A model generated the notes under the pieces. It was not told where the DNA came from. It worked only from the letters and a program-made list of their open reading frames with translations, and ran no database searches. From Mumia sp050632745 (GTDB lineage: Bacteria > Actinomycetota > Actinomycetes > Propionibacteriales > Nocardioidaceae), in the NCBI RefSeq assembly GCF_050632745.1, contig NZ_JBODSD010000006.1, forward strand, positions 124,001-188,000: DNA of 64,000 bases, in the 5' to 3' direction. Position numbers and translations under genes: made by a program. Below, piece after piece: positions 27,490 to 35,024 of the stretch (its first letter is position 1; the number at the start of each line of letters is the position of its first letter).

Positions 27490-27843
27490 ATGGGCAACGA
27501 GACGGTGGTCCTCGACGGGGTCGGACGGCTCTCGCGATCAGGGCGGACCTACCACGACGCGGCCGAGGACGGTGTCGGGGCGGCGCGCTCGCACCTGGCG
27601 CGGATGGAGGGTGTCCAGGCGGGGTTCACGGGGGCTGCGGGAGCGACGTTCCAGGCGGTCGCGCAGACCGTGGGCGCAAACCATGCCGGGCTCGCGCGTC
27701 AGATCGCCGAGCAGGCCAGGCGGGTGGTGTCCGCCGAGCGCGCCGCCCTCGCTGGTGACGACCAGGCGCGAAGTGCGCAGGCGGCGACGCGTGCGTCGGC
27801 GGAGGCGTTGACCGGCGTGCTCGCGCGGCCGGTCAACGTCTGA
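27490..27843 (+). CDS. Small helical ESX-like protein A
   Basis: 117 residues, predicted almost entirely helical, no signal peptide, no cysteine. A central GFTGAAGATFQAVAQ (residues about 41-55) is where WXG100 proteins have the helix-turn WxGxAGxxF; here a Phe replaces the Trp. The C-terminal half is Ala/Arg-rich coiled-coil-like. First of three short genes in a row (9 and 22 base gaps) that resemble secreted type VII substrates or chaperones. No named family recognised. Assignment rests on size, shape and the type VII context. Confidence 0.6.
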   Translation: MGNETVVLDGVGRLSRSGRTYHDAAEDGVGAARSHLARMEGVQAGFTGAAGATFQAVAQTVGANHAGLARQIAEQARRVVSAERAALAGDDQARSAQAATRASAEALTGVLARPVNV

Positions 27844-27852
27844 GGACCGTCG

Positions 27853-28155
27853 ATGAGCGACGAGCTGAGGGTCGATCAGAAGACGCTGGAGCAGGCAGGC
27901 ACCGATCTCGCGGGCTACGCGGGGTCACTGGAGGACTACCGCGCGTCGTTGCGCGCCGAGGCGATGACGGCGCTCGGCGTCCTGGGCGGTGGCGTCGGCA
28001 GCGAGGAGCACGGCGCCGCGATGCGGTTCGTCGACCGGCTGGTCGACGAGCACGTGGCCTCGGTCCGCGCACAACGGACCGGCGTCGGGGACGCGGCGGA
28101 CACCTTCCGCGCGGCGGGCACGCGGATGCGTTCGCTCCTGGGGACGGGTGCGTGA
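27853..28155 (+). CDS. Small helical ESX-like protein B
   Basis: 100 residues, helical, no signal peptide. Begins MSDELRVDQKTLEQAGTDLAGYA, resembling the opening of WXG100 helix 1; the middle reads LGVLGGGVGSEEHG, a Gly-rich turn without Trp. The length matches WXG100 proteins (about 100). The likely partner is protein A or C in a helical heterodimer. The ATG follows a weak GAGGACC site. Confidence 0.6.
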   Translation: MSDELRVDQKTLEQAGTDLAGYAGSLEDYRASLRAEAMTALGVLGGGVGSEEHGAAMRFVDRLVDEHVASVRAQRTGVGDAADTFRAAGTRMRSLLGTGA

Positions 28156-28177
28156 GTCGGCGACCGGGGAGCGGGGC

Positions 28178-28528
28178 ATGAGGGTCGACGGATGGTCGGT
28201 CCGGCCTCGTGATCTGTACGCCGCGGGTGCCCGCGCGTCGTCCGGTGCACAGGACGCCGCGACCGCTGCTTCAGCACTGGTGCGTGCGGTCGAGCGTGCG
28301 GGCGTCGCGGTGCGCCATCCCCGCCTGGTGGGAGCGTTCGAGCGTGCCCGGGACGACGTCTCGGGTCCGGCGCGCAGGATCCCGGGGGTCGTCGATGCGG
28401 TCGGCGCCCGGCTCCGGGCGACCGCGGTGACGGCGGCGGAGGCGGATGCGGGCGCCGTCCGCGACCTGCGGCCCGCGTCCGGTCAGACGGACCAGATGGG
28501 GCGGACTCTGCGCCGGGAGCTCGGGTGA
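28178..28528 (+). CDS. Small helical ESX-like protein C
   Basis: 116 residues. Opens MRVDGWSVRPRDLYAAGARASSGAQDAA, then Ala-rich helices. No signal peptide or transmembrane segment. The ATG follows GGGGAGCGGGGC. Last gene of the plus-strand trio; it ends 27 bases before a strong terminator that separates it from the oppositely oriented toxin block. Family not recognised. Confidence 0.55.
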   Translation: MRVDGWSVRPRDLYAAGARASSGAQDAATAASALVRAVERAGVAVRHPRLVGAFERARDDVSGPARRIPGVVDAVGARLRATAVTAAEADAGAVRDLRPASGQTDQMGRTLRRELG

Positions 28529-28555
28529 GCCGGGCGGACGGCTGAGCCGGCCCGA

Positions 28556-28582
28556 CCGCTGAGCCGTCTGACGGCTCAGCGG
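28556..28582. terminator. Perfect hairpin between convergent genes
   Basis: CCGCTGAGCCGT (28556-28567) and ACGGCTCAGCGG (28571-28582) pair over 12 bases with a CTG loop. An extra copy of GGCTGAGCCG just upstream (about 28540-28549) could form an alternative stem. It lies between the ESX-like trio and the lipoprotein and should stop transcription from both sides. Confidence 0.7.
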
Positions 28583-28591
28583 GACGACGCT

Positions 28592-29140
28592 CTACTTCTC
28601 CGGGTCGGGCGTGCAGAGGGTGAGGAACGACGAGCCGTTCTCGGCCCTGACGTCGTCCTGGTCCTTCCACCCGAGGTCGTCGAAGAGATAGGTCCCGGCG
28701 CCGTGGTCCGGCGACCCGTCGACGACGTCGGCGACGGCGACGGTCGAGCTCCAGGACGGCTCCGACGCGTCCATCAGGAGGCTGATCCGCTCGGCGTCCC
28801 GCCAGTCGAACCCGGCCGGGAGCGCTTCGTCGACGGTGAACGCGGGATCAGGTCGAGCGAGGTCCAGGCGCTCGACGGTCACACCAGGCTCCTGCGCGCG
28901 GAGGACGAGGCGGACGCGCTCGTCGTCGGTCGTGGTGAACGTCAGCGCGACGCGGGTGACCCCCGTGCACGGCGTACCCGTCCAGATGGCGAGGGCCCCT
29001 GCGTCGTCGCGGTAGCCGGCGGCAGAAGGCAGGGACGGGGCGAACGGCGCGTCTCCGTCGCACGCGGCGATCGTGACCACGCCGAGTGCCAGCGCCGCAG
29101 CGACCGCGAGGCGACGCGCCCGAGAGGGGCGTGCGGTCAT
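28592..29140 (-). CDS. Lipoprotein paired with the metallopeptidase-like ESX effector
   Basis: 182 residues with a lipoprotein signal: basic start, hydrophobic stretch AVAAALALGVVTIAAC, and acylated Cys27. The mature part has two further Cys (GTPCTG and TLCTPDPEK) and is beta-rich by composition, so it would fold outside the membrane. Its ATG overlaps the stop of the 480-residue effector gene by one base, so they are coupled. By position it may be the immunity or tethering partner of that effector. No sequence family recognised. Confidence 0.65.
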   Translation of the reverse strand: MTARPSRARRLAVAAALALGVVTIAACDGDAPFAPSLPSAAGYRDDAGALAIWTGTPCTGVTRVALTFTTTDDERVRLVLRAQEPGVTVERLDLARPDPAFTVDEALPAGFDWRDAERISLLMDASEPSWSSTVAVADVVDGSPDHGAGTYLFDDLGWKDQDDVRAENGSSFLTLCTPDPEK

Positions 29141-30582
29141 CAGTGGTAGCCGCCGTCGTGGAGCCCGGCGTCCTCCTCGGTCTCGTTGCCGCCGGTCGCC
29201 TGCTCCCAGAGGTACGACGAGAGGAACCCCGCGTAGCCCTCGCTGGCCCACTGCTGGGAGTGCCGCTCCTCGTGGTGGAGCAGGCGGTCCATGTCGAGCT
29301 GGCCCTGGTAGACGTTGCCGTCGTCGTCCTGGTAGGTCGCGCGCCCGGACTCCACCGCGTCGCGGAGCACCTGGTCGGGGTCGTCCACGTCGTCGACGTT
29401 GAGCATGAAGATGTCGCCCCAGGTGGTGCCGCCCTTCTGGCTGTAGAGGTCCTGCAGCCAGTTGCCGCCGAGGCCCATGAGCATGCCGTTCGGCGTGGTG
29501 ACCATGCGTCCGCCGTTGTCGTGGACGAAGTCGACGTCCTGGTCGTAGCTCCAGTCGTTGTCGCCCTGCCGGTCGATGATGCGCTGGATCTCGTCGGCGG
29601 AGTAGGGCGTCTCCGGGAAGTCGTTGTCGGGGCTCGCTGAGCCGTAGTCGGTCCCGGCGTTGAGGATGTAGGTCATCAGGGTCGCGCGCCGGGCGTCGTC
29701 GCTGCTGATCCCGTCGGGCAGCAGGAAGAACGACTTGCCGTCCGGGTCGGTGATGAGCTCGAGGCCGTCGAGGACCTCGAAGTCCTCCGGGTCGATGTCG
29801 TGGGTCCGGGCGATGTCGACGATCGTGTCGACGGTGACGCCTCGCCGGGCGGCGTTCTCGAGCCACTGGCGGTAGAAGCCGTCGGGCGGGGGACCGGTGA
29901 GCAGGCCCTCGTCGCGCAGCGTCCACTCGAAGACCGCGACCGCGACCTCGGGGTGGTCCTTGAGGAACTGCGTGCGCTCGGCCTCGGTCATGGCAGCGAG
30001 GTCGAACGGCAGGGTCCGCAGGGAGACCTTGGTGAGGTCGATGAGGTTGGAGTACATCGCGGCGGCGACGGAAGGGAGTGCTCCCGCCTCGTACAGCGCC
30101 TTGATGTGGTCGGGGTCCAGCGGGTCGGAGAGCTGCTGCTTGGCCGTGCGTGCGGCGCTCTCGAGGGCCTGGACGGCGTAGGCGTGCTGGTAGGCCAGCG
30201 CGGACTTCTTCGCCTGCTGGTCCTCCTTGGTCGGCTCCGCACGGATCTGACCGTTGAGGCTGTCGATCGTCTCGTTGAAGGTCTGGACGGCGGTCGCGAA
30301 GTGCCGGATCGCCCCAGCGGCCACGACGATGCCCTGGACCAGGGCCCGTGCCTTGTTCTTGGTTGCCGTGTCGGCGCCGTTCATCGCGTCGGCCAGCACA
30401 CCGGCCACCCCGTCGCGTGCCGTGTTGTGCTGGCGGGTCAGGTCGGCATCGAAGTTCTCGACGTCGCCCGCGGGGGCCGCGACCGCGTCGGCCTGGTCGG
30501 TCAACGTGCTCGGGGAGACGTCGTGCCGGAGGAATCCGTCGATCAGCAGCGTCGAGCCGCCACCACCGTCGTCAGGTCGCAT
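29140..30582 (-). CDS. Putative type VII-secreted effector with HExxH metallopeptidase-like C-terminus
   Basis: 480 residues. Residues about 1-190 form a helical domain (LLIDGFLRHDVSPSTLTDQA onward) nearly the same as in the 838-residue protein upstream, the pattern of a shared secretion or targeting module. The C-terminal part has GGTTWGDIFMLN and then LHHEERHSQQWASEGYAGF, with H437-E438-E439-R440-H441 as HExxH and E469xxA472 (EEDA) as possible third ligand, as in polymorphic-toxin metallopeptidases. No signal peptide, consistent with type VII export. The ATG at 30582 begins MRPDDGGGGSTLLIDG. Coupled to the downstream lipoprotein. Confidence 0.65.
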   Translation of the reverse strand: MRPDDGGGGSTLLIDGFLRHDVSPSTLTDQADAVAAPAGDVENFDADLTRQHNTARDGVAGVLADAMNGADTATKNKARALVQGIVVAAGAIRHFATAVQTFNETIDSLNGQIRAEPTKEDQQAKKSALAYQHAYAVQALESAARTAKQQLSDPLDPDHIKALYEAGALPSVAAAMYSNLIDLTKVSLRTLPFDLAAMTEAERTQFLKDHPEVAVAVFEWTLRDEGLLTGPPPDGFYRQWLENAARRGVTVDTIVDIARTHDIDPEDFEVLDGLELITDPDGKSFFLLPDGISSDDARRATLMTYILNAGTDYGSASPDNDFPETPYSADEIQRIIDRQGDNDWSYDQDVDFVHDNGGRMVTTPNGMLMGLGGNWLQDLYSQKGGTTWGDIFMLNVDDVDDPDQVLRDAVESGRATYQDDDGNVYQGQLDMDRLLHHEERHSQQWASEGYAGFLSSYLWEQATGGNETEEDAGLHDGGYH

Positions 30583-30617
30583 CCGAAGCCGGCCTTCCAG
30601 GAGGAGTCACGGACGAG

Positions 30618-31190
30618 TCACTGGTCCTCGTCGTGCGCGGTCAGGTTCTTGTCGACGTTCTCCGCGACGGCGATCGCCGCGTCGGGTGCCGGGGGAGTGC
30701 CACCGACCCGGGCGTTGGCCGTCACCCGCACCCAGCGGTCGGGGAAGACGACGGCGATCGTGGTCTCGTCCGCCCGCTCGCACACGTAGCCGGGCGGGTC
30801 GTCCGTCCGCGGTGCGCAGTCGGTGCTGCCCTCGATCTCGTCGGCGAGCTGCGCCTGCATCTCGTCGCGCTCGGCCTGGTCGGCGAGGTCCATCGTGGTG
30901 ATCTGGATGCGGTCCTCGCCGCCTGACGTGCTGACCGTGCAGGTGATCGCGTTGCCCTGGCGGCGGGTGGCGTCGAGGTCACCGCCGCCGAAGCCGGACA
31001 CCTCGGCGTCGCCTGTGACCTCGGCCGCGGCGCTCTCGTCCAGGATGCCGCACAGGCGCGACGTCGTGCCGTCCGCCTCCGGGTCGTCCTCGCAGCCGGC
31101 CAGGAGGGCCGCCGTCAGCGCCACGGAGGCCACGGCGGCGGTGCGCAGGCCGAGCCGGCGCGAGCGGACGGAAAGTCGTGACGGGCCCAC
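30618..31190 (-). CDS. DUF3558-like lipoprotein paired with the 838-residue ESX effector
   Basis: 190 residues, lipoprotein signal ending in LLAGC with acylated Cys33. The mature region starts CGILDESAAAEVTG and has further Cys at ITCTVS, TDCAPR and GYVCER, a layout like DUF3558 proteins, which are common actinobacterial lipoproteins. The GTG start at 31190 directly abuts the stop of the upstream effector gene. It ends 35 bases before the next effector start. Proposed partner or immunity protein (inference from position only). Confidence 0.65.
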   Translation of the reverse strand: MGPSRLSVRSRRLGLRTAAVASVALTAALLAGCEDDPEADGTTSRLCGILDESAAAEVTGDAEVSGFGGGDLDATRRQGNAITCTVSTSGGEDRIQITTMDLADQAERDEMQAQLADEIEGSTDCAPRTDDPPGYVCERADETTIAVVFPDRWVRVTANARVGGTPPAPDAAIAVAENVDKNLTAHDEDQ

Positions 31191-33707
31191 TCAGCGCACC
31201 TCGGGGTTGATGAAGTGGTCGTAGAACGTGTCCTGGTGCGTCAGGTTGATGATCTTCGGCAGAGCGTCGTCCTTCTGCCACTGCTCCCAGGCGTCCTGGA
31301 TCTTCTTCTTGTCCGCCTCGCTCATGTCGTCCCCACCGACCTTCTCCCAGCCGTCCTCGTCGTAGAGGTCCGGGCGGATCTGCGGCGGGTCGCCGATGAG
31401 GATCTCCTTCGGGACGCCGCCGAACGGCTTGTCGATGCCCTCGATGTCCTGGGGCTCGAGGTAGCCGTGCCGGTAGAGCTCGGAGATGGCGCCGTACTCG
31501 AGCTTGTCGGGGATCGGGCCGGTGGCGGTGTCGAGGTAGCCGTCGGTGCTGGGCGAGGACTTGACCGCGTTCTGGAGCTGTTCGAGCGCCTCGCCCTGGA
31601 GCGTGTCGTACGTCGTCTTCGCGAACTCGCTCGCCGTCTCTCCCAGCACCTTGCCGCCACCGGGCAGGAAGCCGGTCGTGATGTCGAGCGCCTTGGACAT
31701 GAGCTCCTCGCGTGCCGCCGCGAGCTCGTCCTTGTCCGCGCTGATCGCGAGACCCTGGTTGAGGAGGTTGCCCATGACGTCGCCGTTGCGCGCCTGGACG
31801 CCTTCGAAGCCGCTGCCCTCGAGCGCGTCGAGCGTCTTGGGGCCGTTGAGCCCGGAGAGGTGCTCACCCGTGGCGTCGTTGCACTCCAGCAGCATCGCGG
31901 CCGTGAGGGTCTGCAGCCCCGTCTTGTCGTCGCTGCTGCCGATCTCGCCGAGGACCTTGGCGAGCTCGCTCGGGGCGAGGTCGAGGTGGGTCGGCCCGCT
32001 GTCGGGCGGCGTGTTGGACAGCAGGTCGTACAGGTCGTCGGTGTAGCCCGACGCCATCGCGCCGAGGCTGTCGGTCATGTCCGGCCACACGTGCCAGGCG
32101 TCGTACATCGCGTCGGGCCCGAAGCCGCCTGCGCCGTGCCCCGAGAGGTCGGCGATCTTCTTGAACACGTCGGTCGCGATCTCCGCGCCGGTCGCCCGGT
32201 CTGCGCCGCCGACGGTCGCTGCCTCGAGCGCGAGACCGAGGCCGTTGCCCTCGTCGCTGCCGTCGGTGCGCGAGAACGTGCGCCCGTCGACGTCGTCGCC
32301 GTCCTTCTTGCCGAGGAAGTAGTCCAGCTTGTCCTTGTCGACGTCGCCGCTGTCGTCGGTGAAGAACTGCTGAGCGGCGTCAGGGCTCTTCTCCATCGAC
32401 GCGAGCACGTTGGCCATGGCGTCCGGCATCGCGCGTCCGTACGTCGCGTAGAGCGGGTCCTTGTCCATGCCCCACGGGTACGGGTCGAAGACCGGCGGGT
32501 ACGAGTCGTCGCCCCTGCTGCCCCACGGTCGGTCGCCGGCGTGGTCGCGCTCGTACTTGTAGACCTCGTCGGCGAGGCTGGACAGGAAGTCGCCCTCGAA
32601 CTCGTGCGTGTGCCCTCCGGAGCGGAGCAGGAGGCTCAGCGCGGCGGCGTTCTCGGGGTTGTCCTCGTCGTAGATCGCCTTGCCCCACGTGACGCCGGCG
32701 TCCGACGGCGGGGCGTACTGGCCGGTGCCCTGCGAGTACGTCGCGAGCGCGCCGCCGGCGGCGGCGAGGAAGTTGCGGTAGAGGTCGATGGCCTCCTTGT
32801 CCGGCGGCGCCGGCGCCCCGCTGTGGGACGAGACGCCCTCCGGCGGGATGCCGTAGGCGTTGCTGGACAGGGCCTGGATGGCATCGGCCATCTCGTTCGG
32901 CTCGACCGTCGAGTAGAGCCGGTGCGCGAACGCGGCGTCGTCCTGCATCAGCGCGAGGGTCTCGACCGTCTTGAGGTCGATCTCCTTCGAGCGGATGTCG
33001 GCGGCGATCAGGTCGGCGACCTTCTCCCTGACGCCTGGGCTGAGCAGTGCGATGAACTCCGCGTCGAGGTCCTTGGCGTGGTCGACGACGTACTTCGCCT
33101 GGTCGTCGTCCGACAGCTGCGCGACGTCGAACGGGAGGGCGTTGAGCTTGACCTTTGTGAGATCGGTCACGTTGGTGAACATCGCGGGCGCGAAGGACGG
33201 CAGCGCGCCGGCGGCGTACAGCGCCTTCACGTGCGTGGGGTCGAGCGGGTCGCTCAGCTGCTGCTTGGCGGTGCGCGCCGCGCCCTGGAGCGTGTCGACG
33301 GCGCCGGAGTGCTGCCCGGTGAGCGCGGCCTTCTTCTCGACTTGCTCCTCCCGCGTGGGCTCGGAGCGGATCTGGCTGTTGAGGCCGTCGATCGTGCCGT
33401 TGAAGGTCTCCACGGCCGTGCCGAAGAGGCGGATCGCCCCTGCGCCGACGGTGATGCCCTGCACGAGGGAGCGTGCTTGGTTCTTGGTCGCGGTGTCCGC
33501 ACCCTCCATCGCGGTGGAGAGCACGCCGGCGACGCCCTCGCGGGCGGTGTTGTGCTTCGCGCTGAGGTCGGCGTTGAAGTTCTCGACGTCTCCGGCGGGC
33601 GCCCCGACGGCGTCGGCCTGCGACGAGATCGTCCCGGGGGACACGTCGTGCCTCAAGAAGCCGTCGATCAGCAGGCTGGATCCGCCGCCCTCGTCCGGTC
33701 GCACCAT
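31191..33707 (-). CDS. Large putative type VII-secreted effector
   Basis: 838 residues, no signal peptide and no membrane helix. Residues 1-190 match the 480-residue protein: both have LLIDGFLRHDVSP, ADTATKN, QIR(A/S)EPT and TAKQQLSDPLDP. The remaining 640 residues are helical and Asp/Gly-rich, with DAWHVWPDMTDSLGAMASGY resembling large actinobacterial DUF6571-like proteins (weak recognition). The last 100 residues (GGVPKEILIGDPPQIRPDLY to the end) look like a separate domain of unknown function. ATG at 33707; divergent from the second ESX-like trio. Confidence 0.6.
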   Translation of the reverse strand: MVRPDEGGGSSLLIDGFLRHDVSPGTISSQADAVGAPAGDVENFNADLSAKHNTAREGVAGVLSTAMEGADTATKNQARSLVQGITVGAGAIRLFGTAVETFNGTIDGLNSQIRSEPTREEQVEKKAALTGQHSGAVDTLQGAARTAKQQLSDPLDPTHVKALYAAGALPSFAPAMFTNVTDLTKVKLNALPFDVAQLSDDDQAKYVVDHAKDLDAEFIALLSPGVREKVADLIAADIRSKEIDLKTVETLALMQDDAAFAHRLYSTVEPNEMADAIQALSSNAYGIPPEGVSSHSGAPAPPDKEAIDLYRNFLAAAGGALATYSQGTGQYAPPSDAGVTWGKAIYDEDNPENAAALSLLLRSGGHTHEFEGDFLSSLADEVYKYERDHAGDRPWGSRGDDSYPPVFDPYPWGMDKDPLYATYGRAMPDAMANVLASMEKSPDAAQQFFTDDSGDVDKDKLDYFLGKKDGDDVDGRTFSRTDGSDEGNGLGLALEAATVGGADRATGAEIATDVFKKIADLSGHGAGGFGPDAMYDAWHVWPDMTDSLGAMASGYTDDLYDLLSNTPPDSGPTHLDLAPSELAKVLGEIGSSDDKTGLQTLTAAMLLECNDATGEHLSGLNGPKTLDALEGSGFEGVQARNGDVMGNLLNQGLAISADKDELAAAREELMSKALDITTGFLPGGGKVLGETASEFAKTTYDTLQGEALEQLQNAVKSSPSTDGYLDTATGPIPDKLEYGAISELYRHGYLEPQDIEGIDKPFGGVPKEILIGDPPQIRPDLYDEDGWEKVGGDDMSEADKKKIQDAWEQWQKDDALPKIINLTHQDTFYDHFINPEVR

Positions 33708-33894
33708 CCCGAGCTGTCCTCACGTGTGGGAACCAAGGTCGGCCCTGACTGTACCCAGAGCGGGGGGCACTGTGAACCGGAGTGACCAATAACTGGTACA
33801 AATCGGACATGACACGCGTGCGGCCTTGCGTGGGTGGACCTCGTTCGTCGTATCGTCTGTACTGACTCGACGTCTGACGAGAGGTTTCCGCACC
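33708..33894. promoter_or_regulatory. Divergent control region of effector genes and second ESX-like trio
   Basis: 187 bases without a gene, clearly less GC-rich in 33760-33870 than the flanks. Candidate plus-strand -10 boxes (TATCGT, TGTACT) lie around 33851-33863, with GAGAGG as ribosome site before the ATG at 33895. No inverted repeat stands out. Confidence 0.45.
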
Positions 33895-34251
33895 ATGGGT
33901 GCTAGCTACTGGGGTAACGAAGAGCTCGGCTCGTTGACCAAGTCCGCCAAGAGCGGCCACGGCACCGCGAGCGAGGACGCGTCGTCGTCGGCCACGCGCC
34001 ACCTCGGCCGTACGCAGGCCACGGAGGGCCTCAACGTCGGCCCGACCGGCAACGCGCAGCGCGCCGCCCACACCGCCCTCGCGGCGGCGAAGCAGGCGAA
34101 CGCCAACAACGTCGCCGAGGTCGGCACCAACGTCAACCGCGGTGAGCAGGCGCAGGCGCAGACCACCGAGGAGTCGAGCTCGCTGCAGAAGGTGTCCGCC
34201 ACCGACGGCGAGTCGACGGCCACGTCGCTGCGCCGCACGATCCAGGCCTGA
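33895..34251 (+). CDS. Small helical ESX-like protein D
   Basis: 118 residues, starting MGASYWGNEELGSLTKSAKSG. Very hydrophilic, rich in Ala, Thr, Ser and Asn; no signal peptide or Cys. The central AAHTALAAAKQANANNVAEVG looks like a long helix. First of three genes in tandem facing the effector genes and followed by eccD-type machinery. Probable type VII substrate, chaperone or structural partner; family not recognised. Confidence 0.6.
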   Translation: MGASYWGNEELGSLTKSAKSGHGTASEDASSSATRHLGRTQATEGLNVGPTGNAQRAAHTALAAAKQANANNVAEVGTNVNRGEQAQAQTTEESSSLQKVSATDGESTATSLRRTIQA

Positions 34252-34280
34252 GCCGAGACTTCGAGGAAGAGGACCACGAC

Positions 34281-34574
34281 GTGAAGATCCGTTACGACAA
34301 GTCCGCCAGCGAGGACATCAACGCCTCCGGCAAGGAGTTCGCGGGCGGCGCCCAGACCGACCAGGACAGCGTGGAGACGGCGGCTCGCCAGATCTCGGCG
34401 AACCTGTCCGGCGCCGGCGCCGAGGAGGCGCACGCCGTGCACCGTACGGCGTACGAGCGTGCGGACGAGCTCCACCAGGCGTCCCTGAAGTCCAACCAGA
34501 CCGACCAGAAGACGCAGGACATCAACGACACCGCGATCCCGCGGATGCAGTCCTTCTTCGGCAACCGCGCCTGA
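34281..34574 (+). CDS. WXG100-like ESX protein E
   Basis: 97 residues, the typical WXG100 size, two helices separated by SANLSGAGAEEAHAV where the WxG turn is expected (Trp absent). HRTAYERADELHQ in helix 2 contains a YxxxD motif (YERAD), the general type VII export signal, although it lies before the C-terminus. Starts GTG at 34281 after GAGGAAGAGGACC. It is the most convincing ESX-type protein in the window. Confidence 0.65.
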   Translation: MKIRYDKSASEDINASGKEFAGGAQTDQDSVETAARQISANLSGAGAEEAHAVHRTAYERADELHQASLKSNQTDQKTQDINDTAIPRMQSFFGNRA

Positions 34575-34592
34575 CGCGGCCGAGGAGAGGCG

Positions 34593-34952
34593 ATGGCTCC
34601 GTTCTACGAGGTCGACGACACGACGGCGACCCACGCATCCGGCCAGCGGATCGCGGGTCTGTCGAGCGACGTCCGGACGGCCAAGAGCACGTTGGTGACG
34701 GCCCTCGAGGCGGTCACCCCGGGCTCGCGGCACGGTGTCGGTGACGTGACGGCCGGTGTCGACGCGTTCCAGACCTGGGCCGTGGAGACCGCCAACGCGG
34801 TCGCCAACGGTGTCAGCAACCTCGGCAACAACACGTCGCAGGGCGCCAACACGGTGGCCTACACGACCAACGAGACCACCGCCCTGCAGAACCAGCAGTC
34901 GGTGCTCAGCCGTGACGTCAACGCGACGTCCGGTCGCGCGATCGCGGTCTGA
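34593..34952 (+). CDS. Small helical ESX-like protein F
   Basis: 119 residues, MAPFYEVDDTTATHASGQRIAG onward, helical, no signal peptide. The middle TPGSRHGVGDVTAGVDAFQTWAVETANAV could be the inter-helix turn with a Trp shifted into helix 2. The C-terminal third is Asn/Thr-rich. The ATG follows GAGGAGAGGCG. Forms a trio with D and E and ends just before a very strong terminator. Confidence 0.6.
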   Translation: MAPFYEVDDTTATHASGQRIAGLSSDVRTAKSTLVTALEAVTPGSRHGVGDVTAGVDAFQTWAVETANAVANGVSNLGNNTSQGANTVAYTTNETTALQNQQSVLSRDVNATSGRAIAV

Positions 34953-34960
34953 GGTCACCA

Positions 34961-35014
34961 GCACGACGCACCGAAGCCCCCTCCCGCCGCTGGCGGGAGG
35001 GGGCTTCGTCGTGC
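34961..35014. terminator. Very strong bidirectional terminator
   Basis: GAAGCCCCCTCCCGCC (34973-34988) pairs perfectly with GGCGGGAGGGGGCTTC (34992-35007) around GCT. Outer arms GCACGAC (34961-34967) and GTCGTGC (35008-35014) extend the stem after a short one-sided bulge. It separates the ESX-like trio from the convergent eccC gene. Confidence 0.85.
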
Positions 35015-35024
35015 CGGTCGCGGG

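Noticed and set aside
29086..30926. Plus-strand frames of 180-330 codons opposite the 480-residue effector and its neighbours
   Set aside because: Antisense shadows with Val/Gly/Arg-rich sequence and no signal or domain.
31215..33785. 856-codon plus-strand frame opposite the 838-residue effector
   Set aside because: Its low-complexity Val/Glu/Arg/Gly pattern mirrors third-position GC in the real gene; the minus frame has the shared N-terminal domain and coupled lipoprotein.
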